The notes under the pieces are model-generated. The model had not been told where the DNA came from. It did not search any database and saw only the letters and a program-made list of their open reading frames with translations. DNA of 64,000 nt from Leptospira neocaledonica (GTDB taxonomy: Bacteria > Spirochaetota > Leptospiria > Leptospirales > Leptospiraceae). Of this stretch, positions 17,494 through 27,664 are shown one piece after another. Positions within the stretch are counted from its first letter, which is position 1. Each line of letters opens with the position of its first letter. Position numbers and translations under genes: made by a program. Location: the NCBI RefSeq assembly GCF_002812205.1, contig NZ_NPEA01000002.1, forward strand, positions 248,001-312,000, written 5' to 3'.

Positions 17494-18513
17494 TTATCCC
17501 ATAGGATATGGTATTTTTTTAGAAACCGCGTCTATCTTTTTCAAAATATCGTCCGAAAGTATCAAGTCTGCGGCCTTTAAACTTTCTTCCAATTGTTCCA
17601 CAGTATTGGCTCCAATAATGGTAGAAGCCACATAGTCGTGTTGTTTGGACCATGCGACTGAAAGAGTGGTCACACTGATTCCAGCTTCCTTTGCTACTTC
17701 CATCAATTCTTTTGTAGAAGCAAGAGTGCCTTCGTTTAGAAAACGATTTGCCATTCTTCTTTGTCTTTCTGTGGGGAGTTTTGCATAACGTGTGAATCTT
17801 GCGTTTTCCGGAGGGTTGGGCCCGTTATATTTTCCTGTCAATACTCCTCCCGCTAAAGGAGAGTAAGGAAGAAGACTTATCTGTTCTCTTCTGCAGATAT
17901 CGGAGAGAGCATCTTCGAATCTTCTGTTCAAAATACTGAAATTGTTCTGTATGGATTCGTATCTTGCAAGTTTGTTTGTTCGGGAAACCTCCAAACTTTT
18001 CATGGTTCCCCAGGCGGTTTCATTACTACTTCCTATATATCTGACTTTACCTTCGTCTATCAATTCGGTCAAAGCTTCTAATGTTTCTTCGAATCCAAAA
18101 TCATGATCAGGCCAATGGGTTTGGTATAAGTCTATATAATCGGTTCCGAGTCTTTTTAAACTACCTTCAATCGCTACTTTGATATTTCTGCGATCTAGTG
18201 CCGTCTTACCTTCTCTCACAGGAGGAGTGAACCAACCATGACCGGGACCGCAAACCTTGGTAGCGATCAGAATAGATTCTCTCTTTTTAGTCTTCAGCCA
18301 ATTTCCGAAAATTTTTTCAGTAGCATGAACATACTCCGCTTCCGGAGGGACGGGATAGATCTCCGCAGTATCATAAAAATCTATATCCGAATCGAAGGCC
18401 TTGTCCAAAATCCGATGTGCTTCTTTTTCATCACAACTGGAACCGAATGTCATGGTTCCCATACAAATTTCGGAAACCACCATCCCTGTTTTTCCAAGCC
18501 TTCTTTTTTTCAT
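17494..18513 (-). CDS. Aldo/keto reductase
   Basis: An NADPH-dependent oxidoreductase with a TIM barrel, cytoplasmic. Catalytic tetrad segments are present: [10 protein letters not shown] (Asp, Tyr), [10 protein letters not shown] (Lys) and [10 protein letters not shown] (His). The tail [14 protein letters not shown] is the cofactor loop of the family. The 339-residue length and the [18 protein letters not shown] stretch place it near the YajO/Tas-like group. It lies 12 bases downstream of the gamma-glutamyltransferase-like gene, probably in one transcript. Physiological substrate unknown. Confidence 0.93.
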   Translation of the reverse strand: MKKRRLGKTGMVVSEICMGTMTFGSSCDEKEAHRILDKAFDSDIDFYDTAEIYPVPPEAEYVHATEKIFGNWLKTKKRESILIATKVCGPGHGWFTPPVREGKTALDRRNIKVAIEGSLKRLGTDYIDLYQTHWPDHDFGFEETLEALTELIDEGKVRYIGSSNETAWGTMKSLEVSRTNKLARYESIQNNFSILNRRFEDALSDICRREQISLLPYSPLAGGVLTGKYNGPNPPENARFTRYAKLPTERQRRMANRFLNEGTLASTKELMEVAKEAGISVTTLSVAWSKQHDYVASTIIGANTVEQLEESLKAADLILSDDILKKIDAVSKKIPYPMG

Positions 18514-18525
18514 TCTTACCTCTTT

Positions 18526-20442
18526 TTATTTTCCTTCTGCCCAGGATTCTTTTCTAGGATCGGCGCCGCCATATAAAATTCCGGTTTTAGGATCTTTTAA
18601 AGAAATACAAGGAGCCCCGAAATCGTATTCCCATTTTTCTCTTTCTTTGACTTCATAGCCAAGTGTTTCGAGAGCTTTTCCTGCTTTTTTATAGATCTCT
18701 TCTTCTAATTCTATTCTTCCAGGATAATATTTATGAGGGGAGAATGCATCGGGCCAGTTTAAAGAACGGAAGCGAGGAGCGCTGACTGCCTCTTGCGGAT
18801 CCATCCCGAAAACTACTAAATTTAAGAATACTTGGACCACTGCTTGGGTTTGCATATCCCCGCCAGGCGTTCCAAAACTCATCCAGAATTTTCCATCCTT
18901 GAATACCATAGACGCGTTAGGCGTAATTGTCGGTCTTTTTCCTGGTACCAAGGCGGATGGATGGTTCGGATCTAAACGGAATTGGGTCATTCTGATTCCT
19001 AACGTAATATCACCTTCAATGATTGGAGATTGAGGGAAGTCGCTAGGAGTTAATGATAAAGAATTTCCTTTAGAATCGATAATACTCAGATAAGTCGTGT
19101 CTCTTCCAATTTTTCCGGATTCAGTTCTTTCCCAAAAACTTGGAGTAAGATCAAAAAGAGGTTCCTGGTTTAAAACGATCCGATCTTCCTTTTGATACGC
19201 GATCTTTTTGGAACTTACAGGAGATTCGAATAGGAAAGGATCTCCTGGTGGAGGAGTTTTTCCGAATGCTTTGGATTGTAATAATTTTCTTCTTTCGGCG
19301 GCATATTCTTTACTGAGTAGTCCCTTCTCCGGAACGGAAACATAAGCAGGATCTCCAAAATATTTTTCTCGATCCGCCATCGCTAACTCGATTGCTTGCG
19401 TTATAGTGTGAACATACTCTGTGGAGTTATGCCCCATAGATTTTAAATCTATTCCTTCTAAAATTTGAAGAACGATTGGAACAACTGCTCCTTGGTTCCA
19501 AGTACGATTGGAGAAGATAGTATAAGGCCCATAATTTCCTTGTAAGGGAATTTCCCAGTCTGCACTGTATCTTGCCAAATCGGATTTCAACATGGTGCCG
19601 TCATGTTCTGTATGAGCTTTGGCGATTTTGTCAGCGATCGGTCCCTTATAAAAATAATCTCGAATTGCCTCCAAGGACTCTGCACGGTTTTTTCCGGAAG
19701 AAGAAGCGACCTTTTCTGCTTCCACCAACTCCTTCAGAGTTGCGGATAACGCAGGCCTCTTAAATTTTTCTCCCTGATGAAGAGGTTTCCACCATTTGTC
19801 TCCCACATAAATTTTTGCGTTATAAGGGAGTAGAAACTTTAGACCTAATCTTTTGAAAACGCCTATATTCAAATTCCTCATTAGAATTCTGTGAACTGGA
19901 AAACCTTCTTCTGCGATTTGAATTGCGGGCTTACTCACTTCTTCAAAAGATTTCGTACCGTATTTTTTTAGTAATGCAACAATCACATCGGGAGAAGCAG
20001 GAACCAGCTGAGAGGAATATTTTAACATCGGAATGGACTCATGTCCTCTAGACTTAAAATATTCTATCGTAGCCTTTGCAGGTGCCGTCCCAACTCCGAT
20101 ATAACTATGAACTTTTTTATCTGCTTGGTCGTAGTAAAGTAGAGGAGCTACTCCAGGAAAAGAAGCCTCTTCTCCCTGGGTCACGTTTAGGACTAAAAGA
20201 GCAGCCACTCCCGCGTCCGCAGCATTCCCCCCTTTCTCTAAAATTTCCAAAGCTGCTTTGGTAGCTAAAGGATGACCGCTTGCAACCATGAGCTTGGAGC
20301 CTTGTGCAGTAGGTCTTTCCGTATGATACGGATCTTGGAAGCTCATTGTTTCTCCCGGCTGGGAAGTTGCGTAATAAAATATTACAAGAACTAGAACGAC
20401 TACTAAGATCCCTGATAGAGAATACGTTAGGACTTTTTTCAT
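18526..20442 (-). CDS. Gamma-glutamyltransferase family protein
   Basis: N-terminal nucleophile hydrolase family that self-cleaves and hydrolyses or transfers gamma-glutamyl groups. The start at 20442 follows GAGGAAATC; the open frame to 20496 is ignored. There is an N-terminal membrane anchor (LSGILVVVLVLVIFYYA), then VASGHPLATKAALEILEKGGNAADA, typical of the large subunit. The expected catalytic Thr is in RDTTYLSIID at about residue 449, where E. coli has TTH rather than TTY. The small subunit part includes TPGGDMQTQAVVQVFLNL. The GTPGG(D/S) and PSDF regions differ somewhat from true GGT, so it may be a relative such as a cephalosporin-acylase-like or other amidase. It is anchored facing the periplasm. 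Confidence 0.88.
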   Translation of the reverse strand: MKKVLTYSLSGILVVVLVLVIFYYATSQPGETMSFQDPYHTERPTAQGSKLMVASGHPLATKAALEILEKGGNAADAGVAALLVLNVTQGEEASFPGVAPLLYYDQADKKVHSYIGVGTAPAKATIEYFKSRGHESIPMLKYSSQLVPASPDVIVALLKKYGTKSFEEVSKPAIQIAEEGFPVHRILMRNLNIGVFKRLGLKFLLPYNAKIYVGDKWWKPLHQGEKFKRPALSATLKELVEAEKVASSSGKNRAESLEAIRDYFYKGPIADKIAKAHTEHDGTMLKSDLARYSADWEIPLQGNYGPYTIFSNRTWNQGAVVPIVLQILEGIDLKSMGHNSTEYVHTITQAIELAMADREKYFGDPAYVSVPEKGLLSKEYAAERRKLLQSKAFGKTPPPGDPFLFESPVSSKKIAYQKEDRIVLNQEPLFDLTPSFWERTESGKIGRDTTYLSIIDSKGNSLSLTPSDFPQSPIIEGDITLGIRMTQFRLDPNHPSALVPGKRPTITPNASMVFKDGKFWMSFGTPGGDMQTQAVVQVFLNLVVFGMDPQEAVSAPRFRSLNWPDAFSPHKYYPGRIELEEEIYKKAGKALETLGYEVKEREKWEYDFGAPCISLKDPKTGILYGGADPRKESWAEGK

Positions 20443-20621
20443 GATTTCCTCTTCACTGCGAGAGGATCTTTCTAATTCTTCCGAAAGAACGAGCAAGGTT
20501 TTTTTATATTTGAAAGCTCCGAATGGAACGAACGGATTTTGTAACTTTTAGATAATAGGATAGTCCAATCATAAATAGGGAATTCGAAAGGATCTCCCTG
20601 TCCTTATTGTAGGGGCTTAGT

Positions 20622-21902
20622 TTGAGTAAACGTTTTTCTTTTCATTATGCTTGGATCGTTTTGATCGTTACTTTTTTTACTCTGATTGTTGCGGCAGGAG
20701 TGCGGTCCATGCCTGGAATTCTGATTGTTCCTCTCGAAAAAGAATTTGGTTGGGATAGATCTGCCATCTCTTTTGCCATTTCCGTTAACCTTTTGTTGTA
20801 TGGATTAGTCGGGCCATTCGCCGCGGGACTGATGAATCGTTTTGGTGTAAAACGAATTATGGTATTTGCGCTCGGGCTATTAATCTCCGGAATTCTACTA
20901 ACAACGATTATGCGGACAAATTGGCAATTAGTAGTTCTATGGGGAGTAATGGTAGGCTTCGGTTCCGGAATGGCTGCCCTGGTTCTAGGAGCCACAGTGG
21001 TCAATCGTTGGTTTGTTTCTCATAGAGGACTTCTCATGGGAATTTTAACTGCAAGCACAGCCACGGGACAGATCATCTTTCTTCCGTTTTTAGCTTCTCT
21101 TACGGAACAAGAAGGATGGAGAAATGCAGTCTATGCAGTGGCTTCCATTTTAGGAATACTTCTTCCTACAGTATTCTTCTTGATGAAAGATTCTCCTAAA
21201 CAATCCGGCCTCTTGCCTTACGGAGCAAAAAGTGAGGAAGAAGGGATCCTACCTGTTTCTGGTAATCCATTCACGGAGGCGATCAACGCACTCAAAGTTG
21301 GATTAAGATCCAGAAACTTTTGGCTTCTTGCAGGAAGTTTTTTTGTATGTGGCGCGAGCACAAACGGACTCGTGGGCACTCACTTAGTTCCTGCATGTTC
21401 GGATCATGGGATTCCAGAGGTTAGAGCCGCAGGACTCTTGGCATTGATGGGCATTTTCGATCTGATTGGAACAGTAGGTTCCGGTTGGTTATCCGATAGA
21501 GTGAATAATAAAATTCTGTTATTCATGTACTATGGATTGAGAGGGATCTCTTTATTATTATTACCTCAAGCGTTCGATCCTGAATCAAACAAACTTTCAA
21601 TCTTTGCAGTATTTTACGGATTAGATTGGATCGCCACTGTTCCTCCTACTGTTGCATTGACAGCTAAAATATTCGGGAGAGAAAAAGTTGGATTGATGTT
21701 CGGTTGGGTGGTTGCGTTCCACCAGATCGGAGCTGCAGTTGCTGCATTCGGAGCCGGTTATATCCGAACAGTACAAGGAGAATACGATCTTGCATTCATA
21801 TTCGCAGGAGCTTTATGTGTGATTACGGCGCTTGGAATTTTTGCGGTATCGACTGAAAAGGAAGAAGCGAAACTTTCCGAAACACCTGAATTTGCATCAT
21901 AA
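20622..21902 (+). CDS. Major facilitator superfamily transporter
   Basis: A 426-residue transporter with 12 predicted helices and a central loop near residues 195-230. The opening FHYAWIVLIVTFFTLIVAAGVRSMPG and LLLYGLVGPFAAGLMNRFGVKRIM are characteristic of the oxalate/formate and monocarboxylate-like MFS group. The start is TTG at 20622, seven bases after AGGGG; no ATG lies before the first helix. It is divergent from the gamma-glutamyltransferase-like gene and stands alone. Substrate unknown, perhaps an organic anion. Confidence 0.88.
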   Translation: MSKRFSFHYAWIVLIVTFFTLIVAAGVRSMPGILIVPLEKEFGWDRSAISFAISVNLLLYGLVGPFAAGLMNRFGVKRIMVFALGLLISGILLTTIMRTNWQLVVLWGVMVGFGSGMAALVLGATVVNRWFVSHRGLLMGILTASTATGQIIFLPFLASLTEQEGWRNAVYAVASILGILLPTVFFLMKDSPKQSGLLPYGAKSEEEGILPVSGNPFTEAINALKVGLRSRNFWLLAGSFFVCGASTNGLVGTHLVPACSDHGIPEVRAAGLLALMGIFDLIGTVGSGWLSDRVNNKILLFMYYGLRGISLLLLPQAFDPESNKLSIFAVFYGLDWIATVPPTVALTAKIFGREKVGLMFGWVVAFHQIGAAVAAFGAGYIRTVQGEYDLAFIFAGALCVITALGIFAVSTEKEEAKLSETPEFAS

Positions 21903-21940
21903 AAAGATAATGCAACACAGGTTTCGGATTGGAATTGGGC

Positions 21941-23065
21941 TTATTCTAAAAGTTCTACTTTTCCGGAGATAGGAGTGATCGAGCGGATCTTATCTTTTTT
22001 ATAATCTAATTCATATAGAATATAATTATTATAAGGTCTGTATTCCTGGTCCTTGGATTGTTTTACAAGTTCAGGATCTCCTAAAAAATAGATGGATCCG
22101 TTTTTGACCACAGGGAAACAACCTACAAAAGAAGAATCATATCTTTGTTTAGTTTTTAAATCCACGACTACTATGTTTCCCAATTTTCCATCCGCTCTTT
22201 CCGTGAAGGATAAGACCTTTCCGTCGGGACTAAAGCTGATGTTTACTTGTTCCTTGTTTTCTCTGGGCTCTTTGGACTGAGGATTTATAGGAAAAGGGTA
22301 GAATGGATCGGAGAACTTGACTAATTCTCCCGATAAAGAGGGAAGTTTATAAAGTCTGTTTTCCTTCTCCGTTGCTACGCGCACTAAAACCAAATCCTCT
22401 GCGATCGTGTATACATCAGTGATTTGTAATTTCCCGCTTTCTATCCAAGCCAGTGTTTTTAATTCGGAAGTTTCGAGAGAATATTTATGTATTGGAACTC
22501 TGAGAGATTCTTCTCCGTGTTCCGAGTAACGTACTTCGTTGCCTATTAATACTAGACTTTTTTGATCCGGAGAAACGAAAGGTTGGTAACCTGGAAGAGA
22601 TTTTATCTCCTTCTCCTTTTCGTAATCATATAAGACGGTTTCCCATCGATCTCCATTTTTCCTGGAGAAGATCACGATGGATTTATCTTTCAGAAATCCA
22701 CTATTACCGGGAAATGCTTCTCTTGTTCCTTTGATCGTCTTAACTTTGGAGTTAGTTAGGTTTAATAAATTCAGCTCTTTGGAAGTTCTGAAAAGAATAT
22801 AGTTCTGTTTTCTAAAAACGGGGATCCCTTTCTCTTGGGTTCCTGTGTAAACCAGTCCTGTTTTTCCGTTGATGGAAGATATGGAGATTAATCTTAAGAT
22901 TCCTTTGTCTTCCTGAACGGCATATACCGGACTCATGAAAGAAACCGGAGTAGGTGTAACGGAGAAGATAGGGTTTTGTAAGATCGATATGATAAAGATA
23001 GATCCGAGAATTCGGAAAAGGGCAAGGTTCAGAAGTTTATTTTTTGATGTATCCTTCGCTTGCAT
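21941..23065 (-). CDS. Hypothetical exported beta-propeller-like protein
   Basis: A 374-residue protein with a signal-type N-terminus (LALFRILGSIFIISILQNPIFS) followed by repeated short beta blades, each with a pattern like NISFSPDGKVLSFTERADGKLGNIVVVDLKT, as in TolB/WD40-type propellers. Other blades start at QPFVSPDQKSLVLIG and KDKSIVIFSRKNGDRWETVLYD. Such proteins usually act as periplasmic scaffolds. No catalytic motif. The gene is single, convergent with the MFS gene and followed upstream by the acylphosphatase gene on the same strand. Confidence 0.7.
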   Translation of the reverse strand: MQAKDTSKNKLLNLALFRILGSIFIISILQNPIFSVTPTPVSFMSPVYAVQEDKGILRLISISSINGKTGLVYTGTQEKGIPVFRKQNYILFRTSKELNLLNLTNSKVKTIKGTREAFPGNSGFLKDKSIVIFSRKNGDRWETVLYDYEKEKEIKSLPGYQPFVSPDQKSLVLIGNEVRYSEHGEESLRVPIHKYSLETSELKTLAWIESGKLQITDVYTIAEDLVLVRVATEKENRLYKLPSLSGELVKFSDPFYPFPINPQSKEPRENKEQVNISFSPDGKVLSFTERADGKLGNIVVVDLKTKQRYDSSFVGCFPVVKNGSIYFLGDPELVKQSKDQEYRPYNNYILYELDYKKDKIRSITPISGKVELLE

Positions 23066-23149
23066 AGAGTCATTCTCCGAAAAAATCCAGGTTTCGTCAG
23101 TAAAATTTATTCGATCGAACCAGATCGGTTTCCCAAAGGGGATATTAGA

Positions 23150-23437
23150 TCAACGTTTGATCTCGAAAGTCCTAAACGTACCTTTAGCATCTTCCCAATG
23201 GATTGTAGCTTCCGTTACTTTCGCTTTAGAGGGTCCTCTTTGAACTGCTTTGTACAAATCTTCGATAAAAACTTTGTCTCCTTCCACTACAACTTCTACT
23301 TCTCCAGTAGGAAGATTCATAGTGTAACCTTTGAGTCGGCATTCTTGTGCTCTTTGTAGCACAAAATATCTAAAACCAACTCCTTGTACGGTTCCTCGGA
23401 TTCTGATTTTCGCTCTAAAATCATTTTTTGCAGCCAT
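23150..23437 (-). CDS. acyP: Acylphosphatase
   Basis: A small enzyme that hydrolyses acyl phosphates. The 95-residue ferredoxin-like fold has the signature GTVQGVGFRYF with catalytic Arg-23 and the second catalytic residue Asn-41 in YTMNLPTGEVEVVVEG. The length and both signature blocks are standard. It lies 36 bases after the globin gene on the same strand and is probably co-transcribed with rppH and the globin. Confidence 0.94.
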   Translation of the reverse strand: MAAKNDFRAKIRIRGTVQGVGFRYFVLQRAQECRLKGYTMNLPTGEVEVVVEGDKVFIEDLYKAVQRGPSKAKVTEATIHWEDAKGTFRTFEIKR

Positions 23438-23473
23438 TCAACATTGTAACTCCTACAGCTAAATTATACTCCC

Positions 23474-23902
23474 TCATTCTTCAGAAGAAGCCTTATTTAC
23501 CATCCAAGAGGAGAAATCCTGCAAAAACTGCCAAAGTATTTCTTTAGATTCTTCGTCTGCTTCCCAGTCTTTTATCGCCTTACGATAACAAGAAAGCCAG
23601 ACCCTTCTTGCTTTTTCATCGATAGGAAATGGAAGATGTCGGGCTCTCATTTTTGGCGGCCCATATTTTTGCACATAATAGGGCGGACCTCCGAGAACCT
23701 GTACCATAAAGTCCGCTGATTTTACTTTGCTTTCTTCTAGATTTTCTGGAAACATCCAACGAATTTCGCTGACTGCTATTTGATCATAGAAAACAGAAAC
23801 AAGTTCCCGAATAGGAGCTTCCCCTACCTTTGCAAATAATTCTCTGAGGCGGGGACTTGGAGGAGGAGGTCCTCCGGAAGGAGTATAAAATGTTGTACTC
23901 AT
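23474..23902 (-). CDS. Truncated haemoglobin, group II (GlbO-like)
   Basis: A small haem protein for O2, NO or redox chemistry. Group II hallmarks are visible: Tyr-39 at the expected B10 position, WMFPE at the CD corner, [12 protein letters not shown], the proximal His-89 in RARHLPFPI, and Trp-102 at the expected G8 position. It has an N-terminal extension rich in Pro (GGPPPPSPR) that is not part of the globin fold. Its ATG overlaps the rppH stop by four bases, so expression is translationally coupled to an mRNA-decay enzyme. The ligand function is inferred. Confidence 0.9.
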   Translation of the reverse strand: MSTTFYTPSGGPPPPSPRLRELFAKVGEAPIRELVSVFYDQIAVSEIRWMFPENLEESKVKSADFMVQVLGGPPYYVQKYGPPKMRARHLPFPIDEKARRVWLSCYRKAIKDWEADEESKEILWQFLQDFSSWMVNKASSEE

Positions 23903-24384
23903 GCAGAAGGTCCCTTCTTCAGAAAGTCGGAGATCTTAGGCTCGAACTCTTGGACCAATTGCTGATACACATCTTTTTTAAATGAGACCACGGTCGAAAG
24001 ACATTCTTGGAAAGGGATGAATTTAACTCTTTCGAACTCTTGCTCATGAGCCGTTAGATTGCAGTCTTCTGCTTTACCATTCCAGTATAGAAGATACCAT
24101 TTTTGGGTCTGGCCTCTATACTTTTTAAGATTCGAGCTTAAATGTAAGGACTCAGGAAAATCATAGTTGATCCAACTCGGATATTCATAGATGATCTCAG
24201 CGTTTTGGATGCCTACTTCTTCTAAAAGTTCTCTTTGAGCGGCTGAGTTAGGATCTTCTCCATCATCTATTCCCCCTTGCGGAAACTGCCAAGAGCCTTT
24301 AAAATTCAGTCTTTCTCCTACTAAAACCTCTCCCTTGGAATTGAAGACTACCATTCCAACGTTCTTTCTATACGGTTTGTCCAT
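23899..24384 (-). CDS. rppH: RNA pyrophosphohydrolase (Nudix)
   Basis: Removes pyrophosphate from the 5' end of mRNAs and so starts their decay. The N-terminus [21 protein letters not shown] and the [15 protein letters not shown] block are typical of RppH. The Nudix box runs from [20 protein letters not shown] with Glu residues for Mg2+, and [16 protein letters not shown] is the usual downstream strand. The length (161) is normal. It overlaps the globin gene by four bases and heads the rppH-globin-acyP unit. Confidence 0.93.
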   Translation of the reverse strand: MDKPYRKNVGMVVFNSKGEVLVGERLNFKGSWQFPQGGIDDGEDPNSAAQRELLEEVGIQNAEIIYEYPSWINYDFPESLHLSSNLKKYRGQTQKWYLLYWNGKAEDCNLTAHEQEFERVKFIPFQECLSTVVSFKKDVYQQLVQEFEPKISDFLKKGPSA

Positions 24385-24557
24385 CTTAGTAGAGATTTAC
24401 ATCATATATTCGAGAGACAAGCCTATAAAAAAATTTGGACCTAAAGTAATACGCGTTTAGTAGAAAAATATGATAAATCAATTGCGGATGGACAAAGAGA
24501 GGCCATAAGATTCTTTGGATTAATATTCCGATCTAATAGGAGGAGATGTTTCTTACG

Positions 24558-24989
24558 ATGTCGGTCAGATATAAAATTCGCAGACCTCGAGTATTCTCAG
24601 AGAAGGATTTCGAAATTAGGGAATCCGAGATACCCGGAATCGGAATGGGACTATTCTCCAAACAAGACTTAGTCAAAGGTGATACTATCGGATTTTATAC
24701 CGGTAGGGTTCTTGACGATAAGTCTGCAAACTCTGCAAGATACTGTGAGTCCAAATATTTACTTTGGATCTGTAAAGATCATTGGATCTACGGAGAAGGT
24801 AAAGAATCTAACTATACACGCTATATCAATCATAGTACTAAACCGAATGTAAGATTAGTAGTGTCTACTCGTTGGAAGACTGCAAGATTCGAAGCAATGC
24901 GTAAGATCAGAGCTGGAGAAGAGTTATTCTTCGACTATGGAGACGAATACTGGATCCATCTAGATGTCTCACCGGTGGAACAGAATTAA
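24558..24989 (+). CDS. SET domain protein
   Basis: A 143-residue stand-alone SET domain, the fold of protein lysine methyltransferases. Motifs in order: [23 protein letters not shown], then [13 protein letters not shown] (the NHS motif forming the SAM pocket), then [13 protein letters not shown]. The post-SET Cys cluster is absent. There is an AGGAGGAG at 24538-24545: it abuts an ATG at 24546 but is 12 bases before the ATG at 24558, so I prefer the latter. A bacterial substrate is unknown. It may methylate a protein such as a ribosomal or histone-like one. Confidence 0.88.
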   Translation: MSVRYKIRRPRVFSEKDFEIRESEIPGIGMGLFSKQDLVKGDTIGFYTGRVLDDKSANSARYCESKYLLWICKDHWIYGEGKESNYTRYINHSTKPNVRLVVSTRWKTARFEAMRKIRAGEELFFDYGDEYWIHLDVSPVEQN

Positions 24990-25274
24990 GTTCCGCTTTG
25001 ACGCCATCAATTTCCGTTTAACAACGAATAACCCGATTTTTTTCTTACAGGAAACAAAAAGTTTCATGGGTCCAATCATTAATTTTGACCCTATTTCCCG
25101 CAAAGAGTGGATTCCCTTTAAACGATAAGGAATATTGGAACCTGGGGCGCGGTTCTGAATTTTTTATCTGACATAAAAAACAGCGGAAGAACTCCCTATA
25201 TAGAGAATAAGGCACTTCCTTATTGGACTTGGATCCTTCCGTTAATTCTATTTCATTTCGCTTCTAAGGCGTCC

Positions 25275-27662
25275 TTGGCTTTCCAAGTGGATACCGGAGT
25301 CTCCATATCCTATCTTCCTATTCCTGTTGGTATCATATTATGTTTTTGGTGGGGACCCGCGCGCACGTTACCCGCGATGTATGCAAACGCATTGTTCAGC
25401 GCTAACCTCTGGGGACTCCATGATGTGGATAAATATCCTATTTATTGTCTTTGGGAAGTTCTGGCAGTTGGAGTTTCCTGGTTCTTTTTTATCAAATGGA
25501 GAAAAGGAAAAGCCTGGTTACCTGATCTAAGGGAGACTGTACGATTTTTACTTTGGGTAGCTTTTCCGGCGGCGATATGTAACGGGTTTCTGGTGGCAGA
25601 AGGGCTTGTTCTATTCGGAGATCTTTCTAGAGACAAATTGCTTGTATCCTCTTTTCAGGGAATAGGTGCTACGTTATTCGATACCTTGAGTGTTTCTGTA
25701 CCTATTTTATTATGGGCAACTCCTTGGATGGAGTTGCAAGGTTGGGCGAGAACAGAAGGTGCCTGGGAAACAAGAGAAACTAGTTGGGATAGAGCGAGAC
25801 TCAGAAGTTTAAAACCCAGAAAGATTGCGGAGATCATATTCGTATTTTTGCTTTGTGGGATTTTCGGTGCGATCATTCCCTCCTTAGAATATTGGTTCGT
25901 ATTTGCGTTATTCGTTCTTTGGGCTTCTTTGAGATACGGGATCACTATGGCGCTGATCGCAAATATCTGGGTGCAGATGGTCACCTTAGTATTTCCAGTT
26001 CTATTCGGACGTTCGGAACATTACCAATGGTTTAAGGATGATAAGGAGCTCATCTTTTTACTGAACTTGGGTGTTTTATGCGTAGTCGCTTTGATCACAG
26101 GAAGAGCGACAAGCGATTCCAGAAAGGAGCTGCAAAAAAGAAGAAGAATAGAAGGTAAACTAATCCAGAGCCGAGAACAATACCGAAAATTTTTCGAAGA
26201 AAATCTTTCCGCAAATTTTATCACAGATTCTTCCGGAAATATTTTGGCTGCCAATTCTTCGTTTTTGAAGATGTTCGGTTTTGAAACCCAAGCAGAGTCT
26301 TCTCTAAAAAATTTCGCGGACCTTTTCCCTTCTTATGATGATTATTCCTTCTTCTTACAAAAAATACAGATCAGTTCCAGATTAGAAACCCACGAAGAAT
26401 TTTTTCAGGAAAAGAACGGGTTGCCCATCCATACTACCGGAAATTATTTCGCCACATTCAATAAGTCAGGAAGTATAGATTCTATCCGAGGATATCTAAT
26501 GGATGATACTCTTCGACGCAAGTTGGAAGATCAACTTATAGAATCCAAAAAATTAGAAACGATTGGAACTTTGGCCGGGGGGATCGCGCACGATTTTAAT
26601 AATATTCTGCAGATCATTTCAGGATATGCGACTCGAATGCAATTGGAATCCTCCAAATTCGCTTCTCTTTTGGACATGTCCCGTTCTATCAATGCCGCGG
26701 CTGCAAGAGGAGCTATTATAGTTCGTAGACTTCTTTCCTTAGCTAGAAAAGGAGGAGGCGGATTTAGAACGATCTTTGTGGACCAACTAGTAAACGAAAC
26801 GGTAGATCTTTTGGTCCCCACATTCTCAGAAAAAATAAAATTCAAAAAAGAATGCAAAGAAGGACTCCCGACAATCTTAGGTGACTATTCACAATTGGAG
26901 CAGATACTAATCAATCTTTGTTTGAATGCAAGAGACGCACTTCCCGAAGGAGGAGAGATCTCAATCCGTGCCTTTGGAGTGCAAGGCGCAAATATCAGGG
27001 AATCTTTTCCACTATCAGAACCTGCCGAATATCTTTGTATAGAAATTTCGGATAACGGAGAAGGGATGAGCGAAGAAACCAGAAAAAGGATCTTCGAGCC
27101 GTTCTTCACTACAAAGACTAAGACCCAAGGAAGCGGGCTTGGAATGTCCATGGTCTATGGGATCATGCAAAACCATGAGGGAATGGTACAGGTCAGTTCC
27201 CAATTAGGAATGGGCACAAGTATTCGATTATTCTTTCCTGCGGCAAAAACTAGAACTTCTCGATTTGTAGAAAGTCCAGGGAAAGAGCCTCAAACTTCTA
27301 CCGGCATAATTCTGGTGGTAGAAGAATCACCTTATTTGTCAGAAATTCTGCAAGACCAAATGTTAGCTTTAGGGTTTCGATTGATCAGTGCAGATAGTAT
27401 CAAAAAGGCTCGTGAAATATTGAACAAATTCAAATCTTCCACGGTTTTGACTGTGATCGATTTGGATTTTGAAAATCTTTCCTCTCTGGAATTTTTGGAA
27501 ACCATTAAGAAAGAATGTCCTGAGTTGAAAATTTTTGTTTCTGGAACGGATTTCGGAAATGAAACCAAGGAAAAACTTTCCGCACTCGGAATTAACGATC
27601 TTCTGGAAAAGCCCTATAAGATCAGGGACCTGATCGAATTCTTTTATACGAAAAGTTTTTAG
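25275..27662 (+). CDS. MASE1 hybrid sensor histidine kinase
   Basis: Order: MASE1 membrane sensor (~1-270, about eight helices), PAS domain (~300-415), HisKA with phospho-acceptor His-439 in GGIAHDFNN, HATPase_c (~545-660, NLCLNARDALPEGG and DNGEGM), and a C-terminal receiver (~680-795). The receiver has VVEES where two acidic residues are usual, Asp in TVIDLDF and Lys in LEKPY, so it looks functional. The coordinate 25275 is a TTG inside the protein: the same frame is open upstream to 25122 and encodes the missing first helix (YWTWILPLILFHF), but holds no ATG, GTG or TTG. ATT at 25134 (after AAGGA) or CTG at 25155 are candidate starts. The signal is unknown. Confidence 0.88.
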   Translation: MAFQVDTGVSISYLPIPVGIILCFWWGPARTLPAMYANALFSANLWGLHDVDKYPIYCLWEVLAVGVSWFFFIKWRKGKAWLPDLRETVRFLLWVAFPAAICNGFLVAEGLVLFGDLSRDKLLVSSFQGIGATLFDTLSVSVPILLWATPWMELQGWARTEGAWETRETSWDRARLRSLKPRKIAEIIFVFLLCGIFGAIIPSLEYWFVFALFVLWASLRYGITMALIANIWVQMVTLVFPVLFGRSEHYQWFKDDKELIFLLNLGVLCVVALITGRATSDSRKELQKRRRIEGKLIQSREQYRKFFEENLSANFITDSSGNILAANSSFLKMFGFETQAESSLKNFADLFPSYDDYSFFLQKIQISSRLETHEEFFQEKNGLPIHTTGNYFATFNKSGSIDSIRGYLMDDTLRRKLEDQLIESKKLETIGTLAGGIAHDFNNILQIISGYATRMQLESSKFASLLDMSRSINAAAARGAIIVRRLLSLARKGGGGFRTIFVDQLVNETVDLLVPTFSEKIKFKKECKEGLPTILGDYSQLEQILINLCLNARDALPEGGEISIRAFGVQGANIRESFPLSEPAEYLCIEISDNGEGMSEETRKRIFEPFFTTKTKTQGSGLGMSMVYGIMQNHEGMVQVSSQLGMGTSIRLFFPAAKTRTSRFVESPGKEPQTSTGIILVVEESPYLSEILQDQMLALGFRLISADSIKKAREILNKFKSSTVLTVIDLDFENLSSLEFLETIKKECPELKIFVSGTDFGNETKEKLSALGINDLLEKPYKIRDLIEFFYTKSF

Positions 27663-27664
27663 AA

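Noticed and set aside
22935..23359. Overlapping plus-strand frames of about 100 residues
   Set aside because: They are antisense to the propeller-like and acylphosphatase genes and have no ribosome binding sites.
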